Source of the DNA: Chryseobacterium aahli
GTDB lineage: Bacteria; Bacteroidota; Bacteroidia; Flavobacteriales; Weeksellaceae
Length of the DNA: 64,000 bases
Assembly: GCF_022699665.1 (NCBI RefSeq)
Contig: NZ_JALDNB010000007.1
Span: 62,001 to 126,000 of the forward strand
Reading direction: 5' to 3'
Part shown: positions 8,934 through 17,500 of the stretch, in pieces
Layout of the letters: every line of letters begins with the position of its first letter
Position numbering within the stretch: position 1 is the stretch's first letter
The notes under the pieces: model-generated
Told to the model about the DNA's origin: nothing
Database searches by the model: none
Seen by the model: only the letters and a program-made list of their open reading frames with translations
Program-made: the position numbers and the translations under genes

Positions 8934-11549
8934 TTAGAAAGGTGGATTTGGCGATGTAAAGCTACGGTCTTTGTACTTCAATGCATCGCTTAGGATATTG
9001 GCTTTAATTCCGATAAAAAAGTCATATACTTTATATTGTCCGAAAGGTACCCAGTTAAAATTGATGGTGAAACTTCGCTGATCTCTTGAGAAACCAATTC
9101 TGGTGTACGCCAACTCTCTGGTCACCATATCGTAGTGAGTACTTCCTGTAATATTCCAGAATGGAGTTAGTTTAATACTTCCGTCTAATCCTACAGAAGC
9201 GATTCTGTTTGGAGTTCTTGCGGTTGTTTTAGAATATGCGTAGTTGGCATTGACATTCAGCGTCCACGCCTGATCAAAATGGGCATAATTATCATCATCA
9301 AAATAATAGTTTTCGTTTCTGATTTCCCCTTTCTGTTTGTATTTTTTGGCGTAATCTGTTTTCTCTCCAAACAATTCGCTGCTTAAAGGATAAGATAACT
9401 GAACATTGAATCCCTGTACGCTGAAAGCACCAAACTCTTCCGTTCTCACTCCTATTTCCTCGCCCGGAGCAAAAACTGTTCTATAAGGATCTAAAGTTAA
9501 ACTCGTATTAACACTCAGTTTATTATCAAACAATGACGTCTGACCGTTGATAGAGATGATAGACCAAGGATGAGTTTTTGCAGCAAAATTATAATTACCA
9601 GTAATATTTAATGATTCAAATAGTTTGACTTTCTTAATTCCTGTAGAATCGCTTTTAGATTTTACTTTCATCTCGATATTATTCCCGATATTAAATCCTA
9701 AAGCTCCTACCATTCCTGAAGTTGGTGCACCTACAATTCCGCCATCAAAAATTGAGTAAGGCGTTATCGCACCATTGGCATCAGAAAAGTTTCTGAAATA
9801 CCCAAATCCTGGCTCACCAAAATCCGGAGAATAAGTAAAACCAATGCTTGGCGACATCATGTGTCTTATCGCTTCAATTGCTGCTCCTTTTTTGAAATTA
9901 GCCTGCCCGTACAACTGCGTCTGAATACTTGCTGTGGTAGAAAAAGTAGAATATCCTGCTACTTTTTTATTCACCTGATCAACCACTTTGTTTTGAAGCG
10001 GATCATAGAATCTTGTCAGTGTTTTCGTCGTTAAAGCATTATCAATATTAGCTCCCAAACTGAAGGTAAAATATTTTGCAATTGTGGTATTCGTTCCTAT
10101 CGTGATATTATTTTTAAGACCAGTCTGCATCTTATCCCACATCGCTTTTGTGAAAAGTTCGCCTTCACCAGTGCTCACAAAATTGGTTAAATTTAAACCT
10201 GTATTAACCGTAATATTTTCTAACAAACCACTTCTAACCCCAGTTTTTGAACCAAATAAATAAAATTGATTAATCGCAACATTCATTTGAGGCAACCTTA
10301 AATCTGCTAATCCTGTAGAGAAATTCTGAGAATAAGAAGCCGTTCCGGTAATTGTAGCGGGAAGCTTTAGAAATCTTTTGGTAAGTGAAAGCGTGGAATT
10401 CTGAGAGGTCCTCAATACACTCTCATTCAAAATATAGGCATTATTGACCGTATTGTTATAAAACGTCTGGCTGGTAACATCCACCGATGCAGAAAACGTT
10501 AAAAATGGATTCGATTTTGCATCCTGGCTGTGTCTCCACGCGATTCTGTAAGTTCCGGTTTTGCTGTAATCATCTAAACCTTTAATCCCTCGAATAGTTG
10601 TCCCAATATCTGCCGAGAAGTTACCCGAATATCGGTATTTTTTGAGGTAATTCATTTCAGGACGAAGATTCCAGCTTCCTTTTGTATAAATATCTGCTAA
10701 AACTTTCAGGTCAAAATGTTCTCCGATGGGTTGATAATATCCTATTCCATTTAAGAAAAACCCGACATCTTCCCTTTCTCCAAAGCTAGGAATCAAAATA
10801 CCTGCGGATCTTTTTTGCGAAAACGGTAATATAGCAAAAGGCATTACAAGCGGAGTCGGAACTTCCTCTATATACATCTGCACCGGACCCGTAATTAAAG
10901 AAGAACCGTTTTTACCTTTTACCATTTTTATATGGGATGCACGTAATTTATAATCGGCTACGGTATCTTTCTTTTTGATAAAATAATCATCTGTCGTAAA
11001 ATCTGCACGTCGCATTACATATACAGAATCATTGTACTTTTTTGTCTTCTGAGCAACAATCACCCCTTCACTTTCCTCAGTTCTTGCATTATAAGCAATT
11101 GCCTGCTTCGTTTTTGTATTGTAGCTAAATTCTGTTGTTTCGTACTTTTTACCAGCTTGTGTAACTTGTACCAACTCTACAATTTTACCTAAAGAATCTT
11201 GCTTACCTCGGGCAAAAACGGTACTTTTTGCTTCATCGATCGATATATAATCTGCATCAACCTGCATATCCTGATACTTTATCTGAGCATTTTTGATCAG
11301 ATAAATCATCTTTTTCGGAAAATCTCTACGTTCTGTGTCTGCCTTAGTCTCGAATACATCCTCTAGGGCTTCTTTTTTTACAATAATGGTATCCTTTTTG
11401 GGGATGGTATCATTAACTACCTTTGTTTCCGTTAATTTTTTAGGCGACTGCTGTGCTAAAAAACTGTTAAAAATTAGGATAATTAAAATTTGTAATATAT
11501 TTTTGAAGACGGTTTTGTCCAATTTTGTTTTTATATAATTTAGGCTCAA
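8934..11549 (-). CDS. lptD: LPS-assembly outer membrane protein LptD (Bacteroidetes type)
   Basis: An 871-residue outer membrane protein that inserts lipopolysaccharide into the outer leaflet. After an N-terminal signal (FKNILQILIILIFNSFLAQ) comes an OstA/LptA-like beta-jellyroll (about 70-230: NAQIKYQDMQVDADYISIDE, TVFARGKQD, RADFTTDDYFIKKKDTVADY), then a large barrel starting at PLVMPFAILPFSQKRSAGIL and ending in alternating strands with a terminal Phe. The PF-to-FSQKRSAG segment is the usual conserved block of the family. It is transcribed divergently from the amidase gene, with only 27 bases between start codons, so the two promoters must overlap or lie inside the opposing genes. Confidence 0.9.
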   Translation of the reverse strand: MSLNYIKTKLDKTVFKNILQILIILIFNSFLAQQSPKKLTETKVVNDTIPKKDTIIVKKEALEDVFETKADTERRDFPKKMIYLIKNAQIKYQDMQVDADYISIDEAKSTVFARGKQDSLGKIVELVQVTQAGKKYETTEFSYNTKTKQAIAYNARTEESEGVIVAQKTKKYNDSVYVMRRADFTTDDYFIKKKDTVADYKLRASHIKMVKGKNGSSLITGPVQMYIEEVPTPLVMPFAILPFSQKRSAGILIPSFGEREDVGFFLNGIGYYQPIGEHFDLKVLADIYTKGSWNLRPEMNYLKKYRYSGNFSADIGTTIRGIKGLDDYSKTGTYRIAWRHSQDAKSNPFLTFSASVDVTSQTFYNNTVNNAYILNESVLRTSQNSTLSLTKRFLKLPATITGTASYSQNFSTGLADLRLPQMNVAINQFYLFGSKTGVRSGLLENITVNTGLNLTNFVSTGEGELFTKAMWDKMQTGLKNNITIGTNTTIAKYFTFSLGANIDNALTTKTLTRFYDPLQNKVVDQVNKKVAGYSTFSTTASIQTQLYGQANFKKGAAIEAIRHMMSPSIGFTYSPDFGEPGFGYFRNFSDANGAITPYSIFDGGIVGAPTSGMVGALGFNIGNNIEMKVKSKSDSTGIKKVKLFESLNITGNYNFAAKTHPWSIISINGQTSLFDNKLSVNTSLTLDPYRTVFAPGEEIGVRTEEFGAFSVQGFNVQLSYPLSSELFGEKTDYAKKYKQKGEIRNENYYFDDDNYAHFDQAWTLNVNANYAYSKTTARTPNRIASVGLDGSIKLTPFWNITGSTHYDMVTRELAYTRIGFSRDQRSFTINFNWVPFGQYKVYDFFIGIKANILSDALKYKDRSFTSPNPPF

Positions 11550-11576
11550 AATTAGTATAATTTTTAAAACTGTAAG

Positions 11577-12869
11577 ATGTACACACGAAAATTTAAAATA
11601 ATTTTAGCATTTCTCTTCATACTTTCTACTCAATTTGTCTTTTCTCAAAAAAAATTCACTGTTGTTTTAGACGCAGGGCATGGGGGAAGCGACCATGGAG
11701 CGAATAGAAATTATTCAGATATCGGCACCGTTTTGGAGAAAAACGTCACTTTGGCAATTGTACTAAAATTAGGCTCTATGCTTGAGAAAAACAAAGATTT
11801 CAAAGTAATATACACCAGAAAATTTGATGAATATCCATCATTAACGGATCGAACCAATACAGCCAACAGAAGTAAAGCAGATTTATTTATTTCTGTACAC
11901 GTAAATTCTTCGCCCAGCAGATCAGCAACAGCAAGAGGAACCGAAACTTTTGTACAAGGGCCTGCCCAAAACAGGGAAAACCTGGAAGTTGCGAAGCAAG
12001 AAAACAATGTAATCTATCTTGATGAGAAAGATAAAGAGACTTTTGCCTCGTATGATGCAGGTTCTCCTGAATCTTTAATCGCCTTAAAACTTCAGCAAAG
12101 TAAATATCTTGAAAACAGTTTAATTGTAGGAAGTTTTGTAGAAGGAAATTTTGAAAAAAGCGGACGTTTTTCAAGAGGGGTAAAACAGGAAAACCTTCAC
12201 ATTTTAAGAAGAAGTTCGATGCCTTCTATCCTTATTGAAACAGGATTTGTAAATAATTATGAAGACGCAGCATTTTTGAACTCAGAAAGCGGACAACAAC
12301 AAACGGCTGAAAACATTTACAAGGCAATCATTGATTACAAAAAAGCAGTCGACAGAAAAGGCGGCGTGCAAGAACCAACGAGAAAACCCGAACCTGAGAA
12401 AAAAGAAGAAGTTCCGTTGAAGAATGATTTCAGAATATTATTGATGACTTCTGCGGTGAAATACAACGAAGATGATCCTGCTTTAAAGGGCTTAAATTAT
12501 ATTCTTGCTCTAAAAGAAAATGGAATTTACAAATATTATTACAGCGTGACCAATATGGCGTCTGTAAGAGATAGCAATATCAAAACTGCTAAAGACGCAG
12601 GATTTAGAAATGCGTATGCAGTAGGATTTATGCCAAACCAAAAATTAAATGCCGGATATTACACCATCGAAGTCTTTACCGGAAAAGATAAATTGAGCGC
12701 CAACTCATTTATTCTACAAACTTTAAAAGATGTGGAAAGAGAGAAAAACAATGGTATGTTCTATTACACCTACGGAAAAGTGTCTTCTTTGGAAGATGCT
12801 GTAAAACTTCAAAAAGAATTAGAAGCCAAAGGGATTAAAAATACGATTATCCAGAAAGTGTATAAATAA
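11577..12869 (+). CDS. N-acetylmuramoyl-L-alanine amidase (Amidase_3) with a C-terminal SPOR-like region
   Basis: A 430-residue exported peptidoglycan hydrolase that cuts the bond between muramic acid and the stem peptide during cell separation. The signal peptide is at 1-23. The zinc amidase domain (about 27-255) shows VVLDAGHGGSDHGA (His ligand), a Glu at EKNVTLAI, SVHVNSSPS (His ligand) and LIETGFVNNYEDAAFLNS (catalytic Glu). A Pro/Glu/Lys linker (TRKPEPEKKEEVPLK) leads to a C-terminal part of ~160 residues. Its last ~80 residues (FYYTYGKVSSLEDAVKLQKE, GIKNTIIQKVYK) look like a SPOR repeat that binds denuded glycan at the septum; that part is inference. Confidence 0.92.
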   Translation: MYTRKFKIILAFLFILSTQFVFSQKKFTVVLDAGHGGSDHGANRNYSDIGTVLEKNVTLAIVLKLGSMLEKNKDFKVIYTRKFDEYPSLTDRTNTANRSKADLFISVHVNSSPSRSATARGTETFVQGPAQNRENLEVAKQENNVIYLDEKDKETFASYDAGSPESLIALKLQQSKYLENSLIVGSFVEGNFEKSGRFSRGVKQENLHILRRSSMPSILIETGFVNNYEDAAFLNSESGQQQTAENIYKAIIDYKKAVDRKGGVQEPTRKPEPEKKEEVPLKNDFRILLMTSAVKYNEDDPALKGLNYILALKENGIYKYYYSVTNMASVRDSNIKTAKDAGFRNAYAVGFMPNQKLNAGYYTIEVFTGKDKLSANSFILQTLKDVEREKNNGMFYYTYGKVSSLEDAVKLQKELEAKGIKNTIIQKVYK

Positions 12870-12879
12870 GGAGAATAAT

Positions 12880-12910
12880 TTTGAAGTGTAAATGTTAATT
12901 AATATTTTTG
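12880..12910 (+). promoter_or_regulatory. Promoter of tRNA-Glu
   Basis: TTTG at 12880-12883 and TATTTTTG at 12903-12910 are 19 bases apart, matching the Bacteroidetes consensus, and lie 15 bases before the tRNA. Confidence 0.7.
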
Positions 12911-12924
12911 CATCCTCAAAATTT

Positions 12925-12999
12925 GGTCTATTCGTCTAGTGGTAAGGACTCAAGGTTTTCATCCTTGCAACAGGAGTTCGATTCTCCTATAGACTACCA
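12925..12999 (+). tRNA. tRNA-Glu (anticodon TTC), CCA encoded
   Basis: A full cloverleaf can be drawn: acceptor GGTCTAT pairs with ATAGACT (one G-U), the D arm has GTCTAGTGGTAAGGAC, the anticodon stem CAAGG/CCTTG encloses the loop with TTC, and the T arm has GGAGTTCGATTCTCC. CCA is encoded. It differs in sequence from the two tRNA-Glu genes near 40.2 kb, and it borders the accessory toxin region. Confidence 0.95.
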
Positions 13000-13033
13000 T
13001 ATGGTAAGTTATAAATATTTTCACCAACCCTTC

Positions 13034-13057
13034 AAAAGCCCTATAGATAGGGCTTTT
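13034..13057 (+). terminator. Terminator after tRNA-Glu
   Basis: A perfect ten-base-pair stem AAAAGCCCTA/TAGGGCTTTT with a TAGA loop lies 35 bases after the tRNA. The T-tail is short (TTTTATC) but followed by more T-rich DNA. Confidence 0.8.
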
Positions 13058-13399
13058 ATCATTTTTACACTTTAGTTTATTTGACATTTTTTATATCGTT
13101 TTATAGAATTTCGTCTCCGGTTTGTCCTTGATTTGTCCCTCGTTTGCCATGAGAGATTAACTTTAAAATAATTATTTACATATTATCTCGATATATATGT
13201 GAACGGAATACGAACAAAAAAGACACTTTTTAAAGTGACAAGTAAAGATGATGAAAACGAATGTAAACGGTTTATCTAAATTTAAAAGAAGCCAAAGAGC
13301 AATGGAAATTGAATGCCAAGGTACAGACTTCACACCTTCATTCAAGAAAAATGTTCAGGTGATAAAGTATTGCAAAAAAATGTTGACGATTACACAAAT
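13058..13399. other. Non-coding accessory DNA between tRNA-Glu and the Rhs remnant
   Basis: About 340 bases with no convincing gene. Short open stretches in several frames are broken by stops. The composition changes abruptly after the tRNA terminator, and the place beside a tRNA is a usual integration point, but no integrase, direct repeat of the tRNA end or transposase could be seen. Confidence 0.5.
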
Positions 13400-13562
13400 T
13401 TAAAAGGAGGACTTTCCCCCATCAAACCCTGTAGGATCTGCAAAGTTAACAGGATCGTTCCAGACATATGCATAAGGAGATAAAGTAATATCTGCTAACG
13501 GGTCTACAGACAACCAGAAACTTCGTTTTGGGTCGTAATATGCACCATAGTAGTAATACCAC
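13400..13562 (-). pseudogene. Detached Rhs core remnant (orphan tip)
   Basis: Read on the minus strand, this stretch encodes the end of an Rhs core: YYYYGAYYDPKRSFWLSVDP, then PLADITLSPYAYVWNDPVNF and ADPTGFDGGKSSF before a TAA. It closely matches, at DNA and protein level, the core of the large Rhs gene (plus strand 15430-15570), with an in-frame loss of the Arg of GARYYDP. A TAG lies in frame just before the match, so there is no start and no long gene. After DPTGF only a few codons remain, so the toxin part has been lost. It is best read as a left-over from replacement of the Rhs C-terminus. Confidence 0.85.
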
Positions 13563-13708
13563 TAAACAAGATGAAGCATAAACATTTTGTCTCAAAAAAG
13601 ATAGCAACTCCACCTTCTTAACTTCGAAATTAAGATACATTTTGGTTTTAAATCGATTACACTTATATAAGCACATCTAAAACACACCCAAGCATGGGGA
13701 AAGTACTT

Positions 13709-14086
13709 TTATTTAATATTATGAAAGAAATCAATAGTTATAAGTTCGTAGTCATAATTATACATCATTTCAGCTCTAAATTTCTCAGTTAAAATGTATC
13801 CTAATTTGGTATCAAAATCTCCAATTATAATATTAACTTGAAAAGGTAAAAATATTTGTTCATGATATTTTTTTGTAATATAAATATCACTTATAACAAT
13901 AGAATCATGATTTTTTATTTCATGATTTTTTATGCTTCCACTAATCTCATGACTTGATGATAAAAAGTAGCTTTGGCTATCATTATTTTGATTAATGTAA
14001 GAAAAAAGATCTTTAGTTAGCTTTTCAACATTAAAAATGGGTTCTAGTTTTTCAAAAAAAAGATTGTAAATTTTATTTTCAGTCAT
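13709..14086 (-). CDS. Small unknown protein, possible orphan immunity protein
   Basis: A 125-residue protein rich in Asn, Ile, Phe and acidic residues, without signal peptide or recognised family. The sequence looks like alternating strands (DSIVISDIYITKKYHEQIFL, PFQVNIIIGDFDTKLGYIL) with helical N-terminus. It lies between the broken small gene upstream, whose last frame overlaps its ATG by one base (TAATG), and the detached Rhs core remnant downstream. In polymorphic toxin loci, genes in this place usually encode immunity proteins, some kept from earlier toxins. That role is inferred from position only. Confidence 0.6.
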   Translation of the reverse strand: MTENKIYNLFFEKLEPIFNVEKLTKDLFSYINQNNDSQSYFLSSSHEISGSIKNHEIKNHDSIVISDIYITKKYHEQIFLPFQVNIIIGDFDTKLGYILTEKFRAEMMYNYDYELITIDFFHNIK

Positions 14087-14285
14087 TACTTTTTATTTTT
14101 TATATCATATAAAAAAATACCATCTTCATTTACAATAAGAAGATCATCATTTTCAAGCCATCCTACGAATATGGAGGCGTTTATTTTAATAATTGAAAAA
14201 GATTCCATTCTTCATTTAGACTTACAATGTCTTCTTGCAATAACTCATTATTAAATTTTGTTTGTAAAATATCTATAATTTTCAT
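14086..14285 (-). pseudogene. Frame-broken small gene in the immunity array
   Basis: An ATG at 14285-14283 opens a 34-codon frame (MKIIDILQTKFNNELLQEDI, ending EEWNLFQLLK) that stops at 14181. In an overlapping frame the sequence carries on as SIIKINASIFVGWLENDDLL and IVNEDGIFLYDIKNKK to a stop that overlaps the next ATG by one base. The two halves join smoothly if a one-base shift near the run at 14190-14205 is assumed, giving about 66 residues. Either a real frameshift has killed the gene, a sequencing error lies there, or two tiny genes exist. The closing TAATG overlap supports one original gene in the operon. Confidence 0.65.
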
Positions 14286-14288
14286 AGT

Positions 14289-14582
14289 TTAAAAATCTAA
14301 CAAAAACTCTTTGTTTTTTTCATAAGTATTTTTTATCAACTCAGGATTATCGTTTATTAATGTATCAAGATCAGACCCGCACCAAGGACAATATAATATT
14401 CCTACTTCTCCTACAGTTAAAATGCCCGTTTTATCATCTCTATCCTTATTTCTATATTGCTGAACAAAGAAAAAAGCTGTATTATTATATCTACCCATTT
14501 CAACTAAAACTGAAAAACCACTATTTCCAGCATTATTGATAGCTGTATAAAGTCCATCACAACAAAAATTATTATTTATCAT
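14289..14582 (-). CDS. Probable immunity protein for the Rhs toxin
   Basis: A 97-residue protein starting 17 bases after the stop of the 3478-residue Rhs gene, the usual place of the cognate immunity gene. It has no signal peptide. It begins with paired cysteines (FCCDGLYTAINNAG) and ends with a CPWCG knuckle (VGILYCPWCGSDLDTLI), so the two Cys pairs may hold one zinc. Small proteins of this build are common near toxins and in other accessory loci of Bacteroidetes. It should bind and block the toxin tip in the producing cell. The function is inferred from position and size; the zinc site is read from the Cys spacing. Confidence 0.65.
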   Translation of the reverse strand: MINNNFCCDGLYTAINNAGNSGFSVLVEMGRYNNTAFFFVQQYRNKDRDDKTGILTVGEVGILYCPWCGSDLDTLINDNPELIKNTYEKNKEFLLDF

Positions 14583-14599
14583 GTTATATTGTTTTACTA

Positions 14600-17500
14600 T
14601 TATTTAATATGATTTTGTAATATAGGAAAAGTTGAAGATTTGAATCTTATTTCTTTGTTATAAACTCCTGTGGCGTGGTCTAAATCTCTTCTTCTTTCTA
14701 TAAAATTGATACCTTTACTTCTCCATTCCTGAAATTGGCTTAAGGGAATTTCAATTTTCCACATTTTACCCGATCTGTTTAAGGCATTTACCGCTTCAAA
14801 TTCTGTTCCTGTGCTTAAAAATCCTTTATTAGGATTTAAAATACCACCATTTAATTCTCCTTTATGATAGAATGTCATTATAGGATCAGAAAAATCAACA
14901 CCACCAGTATAATCAATAGGGGGTTTTTTCACATTTTGCGCACCTACTTTAGGACTTAATCTAATACTTCTAAAACTATTTAATAAAAAGCCTCCCCCCT
15001 CAGTCAAAGCAGCTGTCGTCGCAAATTGTGCACCATTATACCCAGCAAAATGTCCAACATCATAAGCAGATGCTTTAGAAACACTCTTAAAAAGATCCAT
15101 CCCATTTGTAGAACCATCAGGACGAATTTTATTTATGTCACTTATAAATGCAGCACCCATTAGGGCTTCACCGCCTTTTTGTTGCCAATATTTTTTTGAA
15201 TACGCATTTTTAGTTGCAAAATTATATGCATCTTTAGTGTAATCCATGACTCCATCATCAAATCCTTTATCTAAATCTAGGGACATTTGCATAAAAGCAT
15301 GAATTCCATTTTGCTTTTTTGCACCTCTTATTACAACTTCTTGAATAAGTACACCACCTTTAGGTCCATATATTTTATTAGGATCAGGTTTTCTCCCATC
15401 TCCAGGACCATCTCCACCTTTTCTCTCACCCATTAACCCCGTAGGATCTGCATAGTTTACAGGATCATTCCAAACGTAGGCATAAGGAGATACGGTAATT
15501 TCTGCTAATGGATCTACACTTAACCAGAAACTTCGTTTTGGGTCGTAATATCTTGCACCGTAATAATAATATCCTGTAGCCATATCCAATTCTTTGCCGT
15601 TGAACTTGTAAGGATGATCGTAATTCATGGTGGTGTTTTCCATCAGCATTTCACCATATGGCATGTACTCGTACCAATTGGTAACATCTCCTTTATTATT
15701 GGTCAATATAGACGCACCACTCAGATGGTCAGGATGTATCCAATACATTTCATGCTCTACACTTTCTGGTGGGGTATAGTTGGTCATACAATCTTCTTTC
15801 AAAAATTGATCCCACCAATAACAAAACTGGTAATCATTTAACGCCATGGCAAACATATCAGAAAGTAGATTATAACACTGTGTATTATTATCCTGCTGAA
15901 AGGCGTCCATTTGTTGATACATGAAGAATTCACAGGCACCTTGAGTTCCATTCGGTGGTGTATAGGTACCCTGAGAATCTTCATTCTGCACCCAGACTGG
16001 CGAAGGAAGACCAGCTGCTTCTATGATTTCCTTTATTTCAACTTCTAATAAATCTGCTAAACCATTATAATCGGTATTGCCCGTCTTAAATCGATGAGTC
16101 GGTATTTGTCCTACACTGGTAGCAATTTTTTGGTTTCCCATGTAGTAATGCTTACTCATGGTTTTTTCGCTGAGCACCAAATATCCGTTTGGATAATAGA
16201 TGAAAGAGCCCATTTGTGTTGTACTATTGGGATCATTACCGTTTACATAAAGATTTTTAGAAACGGCATCATTTTTCAGTATTCTCTCTCCGGCAGCATC
16301 ATACACATAGTAATTTAAATTTTCTTTCTGGGTCACTACAGCTTTCAGGCGGTTTTGATCATCCCAAAATAAATTTCTAAAACCTACTTTCTCACCATTA
16401 GCGTCTACTTCCTGTATAGATTTCAGGTTACCGTTTACATCATACGAAAAATATTCTTTTGCGGTAACTACAGCATTAGCAGGATCGGGACCGCAATCTA
16501 ACGGGGCTGTGAAATTCTCAAACTTGGTATAGTCTATAGCCGTTACCGCATTAGGATGATCGGGGTGACCATATATATACTTTCCTATATCCCCTTCATT
16601 ATCTGGAGTATAGCACAAGAGATTAGCATATGTTTTAAGTTTAGAGTCTTTTGTGGACATGTTTCCTACACTATCATAGGCCATGTTTAAATTATAATAT
16701 TTTGTATTATCTTTTCCTTTGGCTGTAATTTCTGCTGACCCTAACCTTCCAAAAGTATCGTAGGTAAATGTTTTATTGGTGGCTATACCCAAGTCCATAG
16801 ACGGGTAGTTCCCTGCCATTGGTGTTGTTCCTACTATATTTGCAGCATTGTCATTACCATCAAAAGTATAGTGGTTTTTACGGATTAAATCTCCCTTGGT
16901 ATACAACAATGAAAGCTCATTGACCTTTCCCCAAGGATCATAGTCATATTGGGTTCTTGTTCCATTAGGAGCGAGATAAGAAGTCATCTGATCTCTATGA
17001 TTATATTCCATAGAGTATGCAATCTTTGTAGGTTTAATTCTTCCCGGAAGCTTGCTCCCGATAGCCTCAAGGAGCCCTGACATATTATAGTTATACATCA
17101 CTTTTTCTGTATCCGGATAATTAATCTCATTGATTCTTCCATACACATCATATAAATGAGAGGTCTTAAACATTTTTGTCACATTATTTGGTGCTACCAC
17201 AAAACGCATGTTTTCCTTTACATTACCTCGTACATCATATTTAAAAATCTGCACACCTGTTCTATCAGTCTGTTTTACCAGCCTTCCATTCTCTTCAGGA
17301 GTGCCTCCTTGCGAACCATACGCAAATGCAACTAAATGATCAGGATATTCTGCTTTTACTAACTGGTCAAAATTATATGTATATTTTATGTTCTTGCCAA
17401 GCGATAGCAAAACAGCATTATATGAACTTATCAATTTGCCTGATAAATCATATTTAAAACCTGATTCTCCTGCATCCGGCTCTACTTTCTTTATATTTCT

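Noticed and set aside
13100..13400. Possible integrase remnant after tRNA-Glu
   Set aside because: Short open stretches in several frames but no R-H-R-Y motif or continuous similarity.
13446..13676. 76-codon open frame on the minus strand beside the toxin genes
   Set aside because: It is an out-of-frame reading of the Rhs core remnant; the true frame gives the conserved DPKRSFWLSVDP sequence.
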